Source of the DNA: Chlamydiales bacterium
GTDB taxonomy: Bacteria > Chlamydiota > Chlamydiia > Chlamydiales > JAAKFR01
Direction: 5' to 3'
DNA length: 63,765 bases
NCBI GenBank assembly: GCA_022601635.1
Contig: JAJACG010000023.1
Span: 1 to 63,765 of the forward strand
The position numbers and the translations under genes are program-made. The notes below the pieces were generated by a model. It ran no database searches. It had not been told where the DNA came from and saw only the letters and a program-made list of their open reading frames with translations. Position 1 is the stretch's first letter. The number at the start of each line of letters is the position of its first letter. Below are positions 17,063 to 29,704 of the stretch, one piece after another.

Positions 17063-17904
17063 ATTACAATTATTTGAGTATTACCACATCAAAAACTCAT
17101 CCTGTTTCCTATAAAACTCCTTTAAAAAACAGCTCACAAGATTGCACTATTGAGGAGAGTATAGATCTCATTCTCAATCATCAAGTTAATTCTTTAGACG
17201 ATGCAAACCTTGAAATCGACCATTGGTTGCAAAGGAAATGGGGGGTTTGTTTGGATTATTATCTTTTGTCTCAGGGTCAAGGAAACCCCATAAATCATCC
17301 ACCTTCCTCATTACCATCAAATATTGATATTTTATTACCCTGTGAGAAGATTGAGGAACACATTTCTCCGATTGAAGCATTGTTAAGTCGAAAAACCCAT
17401 CGCAAATTCCAAGATAAACCTCTCCGCTTGCAGATTTTTTCTCAGCTTCTACAAGAGCTTAAGAGAGAACTTTTTTCTGATATTTGGTGCTATTATTTGG
17501 TTGTTTTTAATGTAGAAAGCATTCCCCCAGGAATATATAGATATAATTCTCAAGAACACGGACTTATAACTGTTAAAGGGGGGATGTTTCGTAATGATGT
17601 AGTTAAGCTTCTATGCGGAATGTCAGCATCTCTTTCTGCATCTTTTCTATTATTGCTTTCTGTTGATGTGAACCAGGCACAAACGTGCTACCCATATGAT
17701 CGCGCTTTGAGAGAAATTTATATTGATTCAGGCAGACTCATGCAAAAAGTACTCATTAAAGGGATGCAATACAAAGTTGGGGGGCTTCCTTCCCCTGCGA
17801 TGCGAGATACCGCTATGTGTAACTTTCTTAACATTGACCCGAATGATTGCATTCCTCTTTATTCTCTCACAATGGGCCTCATTCCAAAAGGAACTGCACA
17901 ATGA
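17059..17904 (+). CDS. SagB-type (nitroreductase-fold) oxidoreductase, second half
   Basis: A 281-aa partner of the preceding gene. The nitroreductase-like domain begins at about residue 108 (IEALLSRKTHRKF, the usual R-x-S/T-x-R-x-F flavin site) and runs through PPGIYRYN, REIYIDSGRLMQKVLIKG and the C-terminal GLPSPAMRD. The N-terminal 100 residues are unlike the domain. Junctions on both sides are ATGA overlaps, so the two halves and the E1-like gene are translationally coupled and probably form one complex. Confidence 0.78.
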   Translation: MNYNYLSITTSKTHPVSYKTPLKNSSQDCTIEESIDLILNHQVNSLDDANLEIDHWLQRKWGVCLDYYLLSQGQGNPINHPPSSLPSNIDILLPCEKIEEHISPIEALLSRKTHRKFQDKPLRLQIFSQLLQELKRELFSDIWCYYLVVFNVESIPPGIYRYNSQEHGLITVKGGMFRNDVVKLLCGMSASLSASFLLLLSVDVNQAQTCYPYDRALREIYIDSGRLMQKVLIKGMQYKVGGLPSPAMRDTAMCNFLNIDPNDCIPLYSLTMGLIPKGTAQ

Positions 17905-18995
17905 TTTTACGTTTACAAGCGAGCCTTGAGTTGAGAGAAAGCGCGAGCAATCAATTTGAGTTGAATTCTTTTTTTTTAGGAAAAAAATTTGGTATTTCAT
18001 CAAAATATCCTACTGTTGCTATTTTTCTTCGAGATCTTCAACAAGGCATACCATGCTCCAGCGACCTCTCTGCTCTCGCAAAAAAATATCGTCTTAATGA
18101 AAAATTCCTGAAAACTGTTTTAGAAAAACTTAATTCACTTAACCTTCTTATTGAAGAAAAAAAAACTCCTTATCCTCCCCAAAACGCCCTCTACGATCGA
18201 CAAGAGCGTTTTTTTACAAGCTTCGAAAAACAAGGCCTCTCTGGTGGTACCATTCACCAAAACCTACAAGATCGGACAATAGTAATTGTTGGCCTCGGTG
18301 GGTATGGATCCTGGGCAGCTTTTCTCTGTGCTCGGATGGGAGTAAAAAACATCATAGGGGTGGATTTTGATCGAGTTGAAATTACAAATTTACACAGGCA
18401 GATACTCTATTCAAGAAAAGACCTTGGCAAGCTCAAGACATCAGTTTGTAAAGAAAAAATACAAGAATGTGATGAGCATATAAATTTCGTTGGTCACAAT
18501 TTAAAGGTCCAAAAACCTAAAGATTTATATTCCATCATAAAAAATTCCGATCTGATCATAAACCCTTTTAGCTACGTCCCCCTTCATCATACTAATCGCC
18601 ACCCAGCAAGTATTGTAGCTAAAGCAGCTCTAGATATGAAAAAGCCTTGTCTTACTTTTGGAGGCTCATGGATAGGCCCACTAAATCTTCCAGGCAAAAG
18701 CCCCTGCTATTTCTGCGCGCTTCATGCATTATCTACCTGCTCAGATCTAAACCCTGAAAATCGAAGTCCACATGTGCAAAAAAGAGCTTTTGCTCCGCCG
18801 ATCGCTACTTGTTGTTCCCTAGCAATTTTTGAAGCTGCTCGTTTTCTTTCTGGATGTGATCAACCTCAAATACTTAAAGGAATCATGCAACTAGACATTC
18901 TATCCTTTGCAAATAATAACTTTTTTACCTTAAACCAAAACCATGAGTGCAGATTTTGCTCTCCTCATACTACTCAAAATACGAGGGATAAATGA
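17901..18995 (+). CDS. E1-like ThiF/MccB-family enzyme with N-terminal winged-helix (leader-binding) domain
   Basis: A 364-aa protein. Residues 1-90 look like a winged-helix peptide clamp. The ThiF/E1 domain follows: nucleotide loop GLGGYG (131-136), acidic D155/D157 in GVDFD, NLHRQ (163-167) and two zinc-type pairs, C269-x2-C272 and C350-x2-C353. This is the architecture of MccB and PaaA, which adenylate or cyclise short peptides, and of SagC-like leader-binding partners. Its own adenylating activity is plausible because the nucleotide loop is intact. The ATG at 17901 overlaps the upstream stop; a longer frame to 17847 would lie inside the previous gene. Confidence 0.85.
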   Translation: MILRLQASLELRESASNQFELNSFFLGKKFGISSKYPTVAIFLRDLQQGIPCSSDLSALAKKYRLNEKFLKTVLEKLNSLNLLIEEKKTPYPPQNALYDRQERFFTSFEKQGLSGGTIHQNLQDRTIVIVGLGGYGSWAAFLCARMGVKNIIGVDFDRVEITNLHRQILYSRKDLGKLKTSVCKEKIQECDEHINFVGHNLKVQKPKDLYSIIKNSDLIINPFSYVPLHHTNRHPASIVAKAALDMKKPCLTFGGSWIGPLNLPGKSPCYFCALHALSTCSDLNPENRSPHVQKRAFAPPIATCCSLAIFEAARFLSGCDQPQILKGIMQLDILSFANNNFFTLNQNHECRFCSPHTTQNTRDK

Positions 18996-19957
18996 GCCCA
19001 TATGCATTAAAAGCAGCCAATTTATCGAAGAATTTTCGAAAAAAAACATCTTGGTTCGCAAAGAAAGAGCTTGTTAAAGCTGTAGAAAATCTGTCGTTAA
19101 ATGTTCACCAAGGTGAATCTGTAGCATTTTTAGGCCCAAATGGCGCTGGTAAAAGCACAACAATCAAGCTTCTATGCGGAATTTTAAAGCCCACATCTGG
19201 AGATTCTTGGATCGCAAATTATCCATCAGGTTCGATGCAAGCAAACAAACAGCTAGGTATAGTTTTTGGAACACGCAGCAACTTGTGGATGTTTTTAACG
19301 ATTCGACAAGGTTTGAAAATGGTTGGTGAAATATATGGGTTGTCTTCAAAAGATTGCCAGAAAAGGATTCAAACTTTGACTGAGCTTTTTGAAGTTCAGC
19401 ACTTGCTTGACTCAACTCCAAATACGCTTTCATTGGGAGAAAGAATGCGATGTGAAATTGTTGCAAGCCTCATCCATCGTCCATCGATCCTTCTTGCAGA
19501 TGAACCAACTATTGGTTTAGATATAGTTGGAAAAGCTCGCTTTCGCTCTCTTTTAAGACAATGGCAAAAAGAAGAAAAAAAAACTCTTCTCTTAACAAGC
19601 CATGATGTAAATGATGTTGAAGCTTTATGTGATCGAGCTATTCTAATTAACAAAGGGGTCATCGGGTATGATGGACCACTTCGAGGCTTAAAAGGAAACT
19701 TATCTTCAGCCCGGAATATTAAGCTCACCCTTGCAAAACCCATCTCAAATGGGAGCTATGAATACAAACCTGGCATTCAAATGCTTGAAGATAATCATTT
19801 AGTGAAAAAATACCAAATTGATATCCAAAAAATATCACCTATATCGGCAATTGATCACTTTATGGAAACCTACAAGGACAATATCCTTGATATATCTGTT
19901 GAAGAAATTAATTTAGAATCCATTATTACCCAATGGTATACCGGAGAAAAGAATTAA
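18992..19957 (+). CDS. ABC-2 type exporter ATPase (COG4586-like)
   Basis: A 321-aa ATPase of the uncharacterised ABC-2 export type that pairs with two different permeases. Walker A GPNGAGKS (about 49-56), Walker B ILLADEPTIGLD and a SHDVNDVE switch are intact. The signature is LSLGERMR, a common variant of LSGGQ. The VFGTRSNLWM Q-loop is typical of this subfamily. A C-terminal extension of about 90 aa follows the nucleotide-binding domain. Being in the RiPP operon, it probably exports the modified peptide or protects the producer. Confidence 0.88.
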   Translation: MSPYALKAANLSKNFRKKTSWFAKKELVKAVENLSLNVHQGESVAFLGPNGAGKSTTIKLLCGILKPTSGDSWIANYPSGSMQANKQLGIVFGTRSNLWMFLTIRQGLKMVGEIYGLSSKDCQKRIQTLTELFEVQHLLDSTPNTLSLGERMRCEIVASLIHRPSILLADEPTIGLDIVGKARFRSLLRQWQKEEKKTLLLTSHDVNDVEALCDRAILINKGVIGYDGPLRGLKGNLSSARNIKLTLAKPISNGSYEYKPGIQMLEDNHLVKKYQIDIQKISPISAIDHFMETYKDNILDISVEEINLESIITQWYTGEKN

Positions 19958-19958
19958 A

Positions 19959-20741
19959 ATGAGTAGCACCATTAAATTTTATGGGAAGTTTGCTCTCTTC
20001 TCAATTCAAGAAGAGCAATCAAGCTTAAGTTCTACGGTTGCTGGATTTATCCTTTATCCTTGTTTTATCTGGATTTTTTCGAAGCTTTGGTTAGGATTAA
20101 ATCACAATACTTCCACGCTTGGAACAGTTGCTTTATTTGCTTACATTGGCCTAACTGAAATTCTTTTTATGACTACGCTAAGAGCCCCGATAATTGATCG
20201 CGGAAGCACAGATTTTGCATTATCCTTTGTTCGACCAAGATTTTGGCCTATCTACACTTCGATTTCTAGCTTTAGTCGAACTTTTTATCGTAGAGTTCTA
20301 TATCTTTTGCTTTATATCGGCATTATGCCTTTGTTTACTGGGAGCTTGACTTTATCATTTTATGCCTCTTTTCGCTTCCTAGCTCTACTTCCACTTTTAA
20401 CATTCCTAGACATCCTTTATTCCTTCATCTTCACATGCATCCAAATCCAATTCTATGCTGTTAAAAACTTCCGACTTTTATTTGGAAAATTATTCCTCAT
20501 CTTTGGAGGTGTGCTTGCCCCGCTGTCAGACCTTCCCTCTCCCTGGGATAAAATTTTCCTAAATACTCCTTTTTCCGATCTAGTATTTCAACCATGTTAC
20601 TTCTCCATTAAAGGTGAGTTTTATCAAATGTCACTTATCCATTGGTTGATCAGAATTTCTATTCAAGCTGCTTGTCTCTTGATAATTGGGAAAATTTTCT
20701 ACCGATATTCGCGTAACCATTACCATAATTTCGGGGGATAA
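19959..20741 (+). CDS. ABC-2 type exporter permease (first subunit)
   Basis: A 260-aa membrane protein with about six hydrophobic segments. Its FVRPRFWPIY motif after the second segment matches the uncharacterised ABC-2 permeases (COG4587/COG3694 type) that accompany COG4586 ATPases. Starts one base after the ATPase stop. Together with the next gene it would form a heterodimeric channel. Confidence 0.8.
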   Translation: MSSTIKFYGKFALFSIQEEQSSLSSTVAGFILYPCFIWIFSKLWLGLNHNTSTLGTVALFAYIGLTEILFMTTLRAPIIDRGSTDFALSFVRPRFWPIYTSISSFSRTFYRRVLYLLLYIGIMPLFTGSLTLSFYASFRFLALLPLLTFLDILYSFIFTCIQIQFYAVKNFRLLFGKLFLIFGGVLAPLSDLPSPWDKIFLNTPFSDLVFQPCYFSIKGEFYQMSLIHWLIRISIQAACLLIIGKIFYRYSRNHYHNFGG

Positions 20742-20743
20742 AG

Positions 20744-21523
20744 TTGATTAGACTATTCTTCATAACCTTTCAAAATCAATGGTCTGCACACTTAAAAAGG
20801 CCTATTGAGTTTTTCTCCTCTCTTATTATGGTTATTCTTAATAATAGCTTCTATCTATATGGAATTTACCTGCTCGCTATTTTAAGCATTGGAGATGACC
20901 CTCAGGCTACTAAGGAATATCTTGCATCAACCGGGATGGTTCTTACAGGTTGGGGCCTCCTAAATGTATTCGCAGGAGGCCTATATCAATTAAGCACTTA
21001 TATAGAAAATGGCGAGCTGGAATCTTACCTTGCAAAACCGCGCTCTCCCCTCTTTCTGGTTGCAATTTCTAAATCAAATTTAGTTTCACTTGGGGAAATT
21101 ATACAAGGAGTTGCAACAATGATCTTCATCGCATTTTTGTATGGTCCATCACTTGGAATTCGCGCACTAGCATGCTCATTTATTTTGACATTTGCTTTTG
21201 CAGCCGTTGTTATTTTGATTGGTTCACTTTCCTTTTTCAGCTCACGAGGAAGTCAACTCTCCTATGTTCTCTTACAAGTAATCCTGTCACTTTCTCTCTT
21301 TCCGGTTGGGCGAGCTCTTCAAGGTAGAGAAAAGTGGATCCTTTATCTTACCCCTCTTTTAATAACAGCTACTCTTCCCAGGCTCACTGTTTTATTAGGA
21401 AAACCATATCTATTTCTCGCTTTCCTAACAGGGACACTGAGTTTATACGCCCTAGCTTTATGCTTGTTTAAACTCGGGTTAAAACGTTATAAGTCCAAAA
21501 ATTACATTTTCCTTAACGAATGA
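20744..21523 (+). CDS. ABC-2 type exporter permease (second subunit)
   Basis: A 259-aa membrane protein, six predicted segments, with a cytosolic NGELESYLAKPRSPLFL motif that mirrors FVRPRFWP in its partner. The start is TTG at 20744, preceded by GGGGA and 2 nt after the first permease. It is the last gene of the RiPP operon. No intrinsic terminator was found after it, and the next 100 nt hold nothing recognised before the repeat. Confidence 0.8.
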   Translation: MIRLFFITFQNQWSAHLKRPIEFFSSLIMVILNNSFYLYGIYLLAILSIGDDPQATKEYLASTGMVLTGWGLLNVFAGGLYQLSTYIENGELESYLAKPRSPLFLVAISKSNLVSLGEIIQGVATMIFIAFLYGPSLGIRALACSFILTFAFAAVVILIGSLSFFSSRGSQLSYVLLQVILSLSLFPVGRALQGREKWILYLTPLLITATLPRLTVLLGKPYLFLAFLTGTLSLYALALCLFKLGLKRYKSKNYIFLNE

Positions 21524-21625
21524 TGACGGTGCACACGCGGTGCAGCACATCACCAATCCAATCAACAACATCCCATAAAAACCAGTAGATAATCTATGCT
21601 ATTCGCTTATCATCTCAGTCTTAGC

Positions 21626-21746
21626 GATTGGCAAGATTAGCGACGCTGGGAAATTCGGAGCCTGACGCTCATGCGGGTTAGTCGAGGCATGATACAGCGG
21701 TGCGAAGATTAGCGGAAGATTCAATGAGCGAGTTATTCAGAGTCTC

Positions 21747-21749
<3 letters not shown>
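21626..21749 (-). repeat. Dispersed repeat family 1, copy B (3' of ligA)
   Basis: Minus-oriented copy abutting ligA; its first bases supply the ligA stop codon (TAG-GAGAC). Head, middle and tail align with the other copies, with GACTAACC and CTCCGAATTT conserved. Its tail (21634-21660) is duplicated at 15621-15647 across the island. Confidence 0.75.
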
Positions 21750-25627
<3,878 letters not shown>

Positions 25628-25726
25628 AGCAAAAGACTCCTATAACTTCGAATTTTCTATGACTATATAGAGGAGAGCCCTTCTAGACAAATACTTCTGT
25701 TTCTTTACTTATTCTTAATATTAGTA

Positions 25727-25735
25727 TGATATAAT
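25727..25735 (+). promoter_or_regulatory. Extended -10 promoter giving a leaderless transglutaminase-like gene
   Basis: TG-A-TATAAT (25727-25735), a consensus extended -10, is followed by six bases and the ATG at 25742. No good -35 and no Shine-Dalgarno are seen. Predicted transcription start coincides with the ATG. Confidence 0.55.
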
Positions 25736-25741
25736 GGGTGC

Positions 25742-27271
25742 ATGGTTAACCCTACCTCAAGATATTCCGCTTCAACCAAATGCGCCATTGTATTTGGATC
25801 TTTTGCCCTGATTACAGGCTTAGCCCTGCTAGCCCTAAGTCGATTCCCTATGCGCAAGCATCTACCGCTGAATCCGCTCACTGTTGGCCCTGGGACAGCA
25901 GGCGCAGGTCTTTTGCTGATTGCTCTTTTAGTCATCTTCGGCCGAAAAACGGAGCAGTCCCTTCCTCAAAAACCAAATAGATCCACATCTACTGCCAAAT
26001 CAGAAGCAGGAGCAGGAGCAGCTGCAGATATTGGGCCTACGGAATCACTCCCTGCAAAAATCTTTCCCAAATTTGAAGGTGACACTCGTCAGGAAACAGA
26101 AAATATTTTTGAAAGCTGGAACTGCAACCGAAATAGCTGCATGGATATGGAGCGTATCTCGCGCTTAAACCATGCGATTATGGCTGATGTGGGAGGAGAG
26201 ACTCCAAATGACTATATCTGGGCTTATAAAGGCTGTCCTGTCAATCAGCCGATGCCGATTTTGGACGACCACCACATGGAGCTTGAAGAGGGACAATTCT
26301 ATGAGTTAGAGTCGTGGGAGAATGCCCCGCTAAAACTTATTAATGGAGATCTTGAAGACATATTTGGCTGCGCCTTCAAACGTGTAGGAAACAAGCTGGA
26401 ACTCTACTTTGATAGTATCTCACAGGGATTGACTCTTATGATTAATGGAATCAGATATCCCTATCTCTATGGCTGTGGAGCGAATCGCCCCTCTATGATT
26501 CTGAAGGAGGGTGATATTGTAGTTAGCAGCGCTATTCCCCTCGCTTTTTGCTTCAAGGTAGGTCCAAATGCAACTATTCTCTACTCAAATCCAGAAAAAC
26601 CAATCCCTCAACATGTCGCTAGCACTGAGTATTATAACACTTTACAGCGAACTCATCGCGCAGATCTTGTAGCCCCAATCCCAAACGGCTTTGTTGACAG
26701 TGCAACAGCGGACCAAACCAACCGCGATCAAGATTTTGTAATTGTTGATCTAGATAGAGATGTGGTACTTAGAAAGCTGGTCAACTACCTGCAAAGAGAA
26801 TTTGAAAAATATGGTTACTCTGACAAAGAGAAACATATGAGACTTACTCTTTTTGTAACCGATCTATTGGCACAAGATATAGAGAGCTGGAATATCAAAG
26901 ACCAATTCTTATTAGGTGAGTTTGTACGTGGAGGCCGAGGTGTCTGCCGCCACCGCTCTCTACTTTATAAGGTTCTTGCAGATCAACTTGGACTGCAAGC
27001 CACTCTTGTTTCTGCTTATGTGCCTGTGAGACGCTGTTTTAATAACGGCCCTTTTTCAGGCCACACAATACCGAATACTTTAAGCGGTGGACACGCATGG
27101 ATTGAAACTTCGATTGACGGTAAAGAGTGGATCATTGACCCGATGCAGGGTCAAGCCTTCCCCAAAGAAAATCCTCCTCTGCACAATTGTGGTGCTGCTC
27201 CTGGTGCGAACCCGCAAGGTCACCCCTGGCTCTCCTTTTACTACGGCATGCGGTCTCTTAACGAGCAATAG
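25742..27271 (+). CDS. Inc-like membrane protein with transglutaminase-type Cys-His-Asp domain
   Basis: A 509-aa protein with a bilobed hydrophobic domain (about residues 13-33 and 51-67), a low-complexity Ala/Gly linker near 85-97 and a large soluble part. The C-terminal region has a transglutaminase-like core: GVCRHRS with C402, GGHAWIE with H451 and WIIDP with D466, in the order and spacing of the papain-like/transglutaminase superfamily. If inserted in the vacuole membrane like an Inc protein, the catalytic domain would face the host cytosol. It could be a protease, deamidase or crosslinker. No other ATG upstream of the first membrane segment is available. Function is not known. Confidence 0.75.
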   Translation: MVNPTSRYSASTKCAIVFGSFALITGLALLALSRFPMRKHLPLNPLTVGPGTAGAGLLLIALLVIFGRKTEQSLPQKPNRSTSTAKSEAGAGAAADIGPTESLPAKIFPKFEGDTRQETENIFESWNCNRNSCMDMERISRLNHAIMADVGGETPNDYIWAYKGCPVNQPMPILDDHHMELEEGQFYELESWENAPLKLINGDLEDIFGCAFKRVGNKLELYFDSISQGLTLMINGIRYPYLYGCGANRPSMILKEGDIVVSSAIPLAFCFKVGPNATILYSNPEKPIPQHVASTEYYNTLQRTHRADLVAPIPNGFVDSATADQTNRDQDFVIVDLDRDVVLRKLVNYLQREFEKYGYSDKEKHMRLTLFVTDLLAQDIESWNIKDQFLLGEFVRGGRGVCRHRSLLYKVLADQLGLQATLVSAYVPVRRCFNNGPFSGHTIPNTLSGGHAWIETSIDGKEWIIDPMQGQAFPKENPPLHNCGAAPGANPQGHPWLSFYYGMRSLNEQ

Positions 27272-27276
27272 AATCC

Positions 27277-27305
27277 TTGATACTCTAGTTCGCTTCTGCT
27301 ACCCT
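27277..27305 (+). promoter_or_regulatory. Predicted leaderless promoter of yidC
   Basis: TTGATA (27277-27282), 17-bp spacer ending in TG-C, TACCCT (27300-27305), then seven bases to the ATG at 27313. No Shine-Dalgarno is present. Confidence 0.5.
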
Positions 27306-27312
27306 GCCTTCC

Positions 27313-29676
27313 ATGAATACACGCTCTATAGTCTATGTTGTCATGATGGCAGCCCTTTTTCTGGGAATGAATTACTTCTTCACCCTCCAAAATGATAAAA
27401 AAAATCGTGAAATCCGACTCCTTCAAGAAGAGAAAAAGAAGAAGGAGATGGTCGCTAATCGCGCCGAATATGAGGCGCGCATAGCAAAAGTATCTGAGCT
27501 GCCGCTGGTCGCATTCGATGGGCAAAGCGGCGTTCGCGATGGTGAGAACATCTTGACAATCGCCTGGACTGAGTATCTGCCAGACAGCATCTCAGTTGGC
27601 AAGCGTACTCTCTATTTAAAATCAAAACAGTCTGTCATTAGAGGTCCGGTTGTCTATGGTCCTCAATCGTTTGAAGAGCTCACAGTTGCCTCTATTCCAG
27701 AGCGCGGTCGATTTGACCTACAGCTTGTCACGCTTGGCAAGCAGCCCGAAGTCTATTTGGCTGAAATCAACGATGGTGTTTTCGACCTACTTAGCGGCTT
27801 TCCACAGGAAAATGCTCTTGTTTTGATCAAGGGTGATCGAGGCTATATCCCTGCCGGCTTCTACGAATCTAGGGGTAAATCCTACATCTCATTGCAGCAC
27901 ATCCCTGTTTTGAGCGAGCTTGTACAGAAAAAGAAAGAGCGTGTTGTCACCCATCAAAATCAGCAATTCTTTGTTTTAGAAAATCCCTACCAGCAGATTG
28001 TCTTCACAAATATTGGCGGTGCTGTTGCTGAGATCAATCTCCCCTTCCACAGCGAGGAAAACCCCTATAGCGTGGTCAACTCGATTGAGGCAGACCGTGA
28101 GATTGGCGAAGACTCCCCAGAGAATGATCACTTTCCACAAGAGAGCTATTTGACCCCAGGTGGACAGAGTCACCCTGAAGGTCATGTGGGCGGCTACTAC
28201 CCACTACTTCGACGTTCCATTGTAGGAGATAGAGCGATTGACCCACAATATTATGCACTTAATATTGTGTCAGACTATCCTGAGATGGCAGAGCTCAACT
28301 ACGCTGTAAAAGAGTTTACCAAGGACAAGATTGTCTTTGAAGCAACGCAGCCCAACCGCCGCATCACAAAGAGCTACACCTTGATCCCTGGAGCAGATGG
28401 CGCTCCTTACGTCTTGAACTTGGAGCTCAACATTGCTGGTGATGCGAGAGGCCTTTGGCTCACCTCTGGAATTCCAGATGTGGAGATTGTTTCCAAGACT
28501 AGCAATCCAATAGTTCAGTACCGCATGCTCAAGAAGGGCAAGGGAAGCATGGAGAAGGTGCACCTTCCTAAGGTAGGAGAGAGTGTTTCAGTTGGATCTG
28601 TTCATCCGCAGTGGATGGTCAACTCCAATGGTTACCTGGGTGTTGTTCTCGATCCTCTAGATGAGATTGGCGCTGGCTTTAAAGTGCGAAATGTACCTGG
28701 TAAGCTTGCGCCTACCAGATTAAGCTTGATCAACCCGCAGCATCAGCCCTATCCAGCGAGCAAGTATCCAGGCTATGAGATGCTACTGCCTATCCCAAGC
28801 AAAGGGGGCACCTTCAATTTTAGAATCTATGCTGGCCCCTTTGAAGAGGCTACATTGAGAGCTGTGGACAAGTTTTATGGTGATGAGAACCCACACTACA
28901 TCGACTGCCGCACATTCTACGGCTGGTTCAGCTTCATCTCCAAGCCCTTTGCTAAGCTTCTATTTGTCGTGATGGAGTTCTTTCATAAGATCACCCACTC
29001 ATGGGGTCTATCGATTATCCTATTGACCCTATTCTTGCGTTTGATGCTCTATCCGCTAAACGCATGGTCATTCAAATCGATGCGCCGCATGCAGCTGCTT
29101 TCACCTCAGGTGAAGGCAATTCAAGATCGCTATAAGAAGGATCCAAAGCGAGCTCAGGTCGAGATTATGACGCTCTATCGAGAGAAGAAGGTCAACCCAT
29201 TCATGGGCTGTTTCCCAATCTTGATTCAGCTCCCCTTCTTGATTGCCATGTTTGATCTACTCAAATCCTCCTTCCAGCTTCGTGGTGCTAGCTTCATTCC
29301 TGGCTGGATCGATAATTTGACTGCACCTGATGTGCTCTTCTCCTGGAAGACGCCCATCTTCTTTATCGGCACTCAGCTCCACCTCCTACCGATCCTGCTC
29401 GGTGTGGTGATGTTCTTCCAGCAACGTCTCTCTTTGATGATGCGAAAGAAGAAGGATGAGGAGTTGACTGACCAAGAGCGGCAGCAAAAGACCATGGGGA
29501 CAGTGATGACCCTTGTCTTCGCTTTCATGTTCTACAACTTCCCATCTGGACTTAACCTCTACTGGTTGAGCTCAATGTTGCTTGGAATTTTGCAGCAATG
29601 GTTCACCAACAAGATGTTGGACAAGAAGGGACCTGATGTAGAAATCATCACTCCTAGAAAAAAAGGTAGAAAATAA
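27313..29676 (+). CDS. yidC: Membrane protein insertase YidC
   Basis: Inserts and folds inner-membrane proteins with or without SecYEG. An N-terminal signal-anchor (VYVVMMAALFLGMNYFF) precedes a large periplasmic domain. The conserved C-terminal insertase region (GWSLSIILLTLFLRLMLYPL-type segment, MGCFPILIQLPFLIAMFDLL, FYNFPSGLNLYWLSS) follows and ends in a basic tail (RKKGRK). 787 aa is longer than the E. coli protein because the periplasmic domain is expanded, as in other Chlamydiae. dnaA follows after 28 nt. Confidence 0.96.
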   Translation: MNTRSIVYVVMMAALFLGMNYFFTLQNDKKNREIRLLQEEKKKKEMVANRAEYEARIAKVSELPLVAFDGQSGVRDGENILTIAWTEYLPDSISVGKRTLYLKSKQSVIRGPVVYGPQSFEELTVASIPERGRFDLQLVTLGKQPEVYLAEINDGVFDLLSGFPQENALVLIKGDRGYIPAGFYESRGKSYISLQHIPVLSELVQKKKERVVTHQNQQFFVLENPYQQIVFTNIGGAVAEINLPFHSEENPYSVVNSIEADREIGEDSPENDHFPQESYLTPGGQSHPEGHVGGYYPLLRRSIVGDRAIDPQYYALNIVSDYPEMAELNYAVKEFTKDKIVFEATQPNRRITKSYTLIPGADGAPYVLNLELNIAGDARGLWLTSGIPDVEIVSKTSNPIVQYRMLKKGKGSMEKVHLPKVGESVSVGSVHPQWMVNSNGYLGVVLDPLDEIGAGFKVRNVPGKLAPTRLSLINPQHQPYPASKYPGYEMLLPIPSKGGTFNFRIYAGPFEEATLRAVDKFYGDENPHYIDCRTFYGWFSFISKPFAKLLFVVMEFFHKITHSWGLSIILLTLFLRLMLYPLNAWSFKSMRRMQLLSPQVKAIQDRYKKDPKRAQVEIMTLYREKKVNPFMGCFPILIQLPFLIAMFDLLKSSFQLRGASFIPGWIDNLTAPDVLFSWKTPIFFIGTQLHLLPILLGVVMFFQQRLSLMMRKKKDEELTDQERQQKTMGTVMTLVFAFMFYNFPSGLNLYWLSSMLLGILQQWFTNKMLDKKGPDVEIITPRKKGRK

Positions 29677-29704
29677 CTTCTAGCAGTACTATGAAGGGGA
29701 ATTC

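Noticed and set aside
21524..21625. Possible tRNA or attachment-site remnant after the RiPP operon
   Set aside because: Short direct repeat (GGTGCA twice) seen, but no tRNA arms or matching site could be found.
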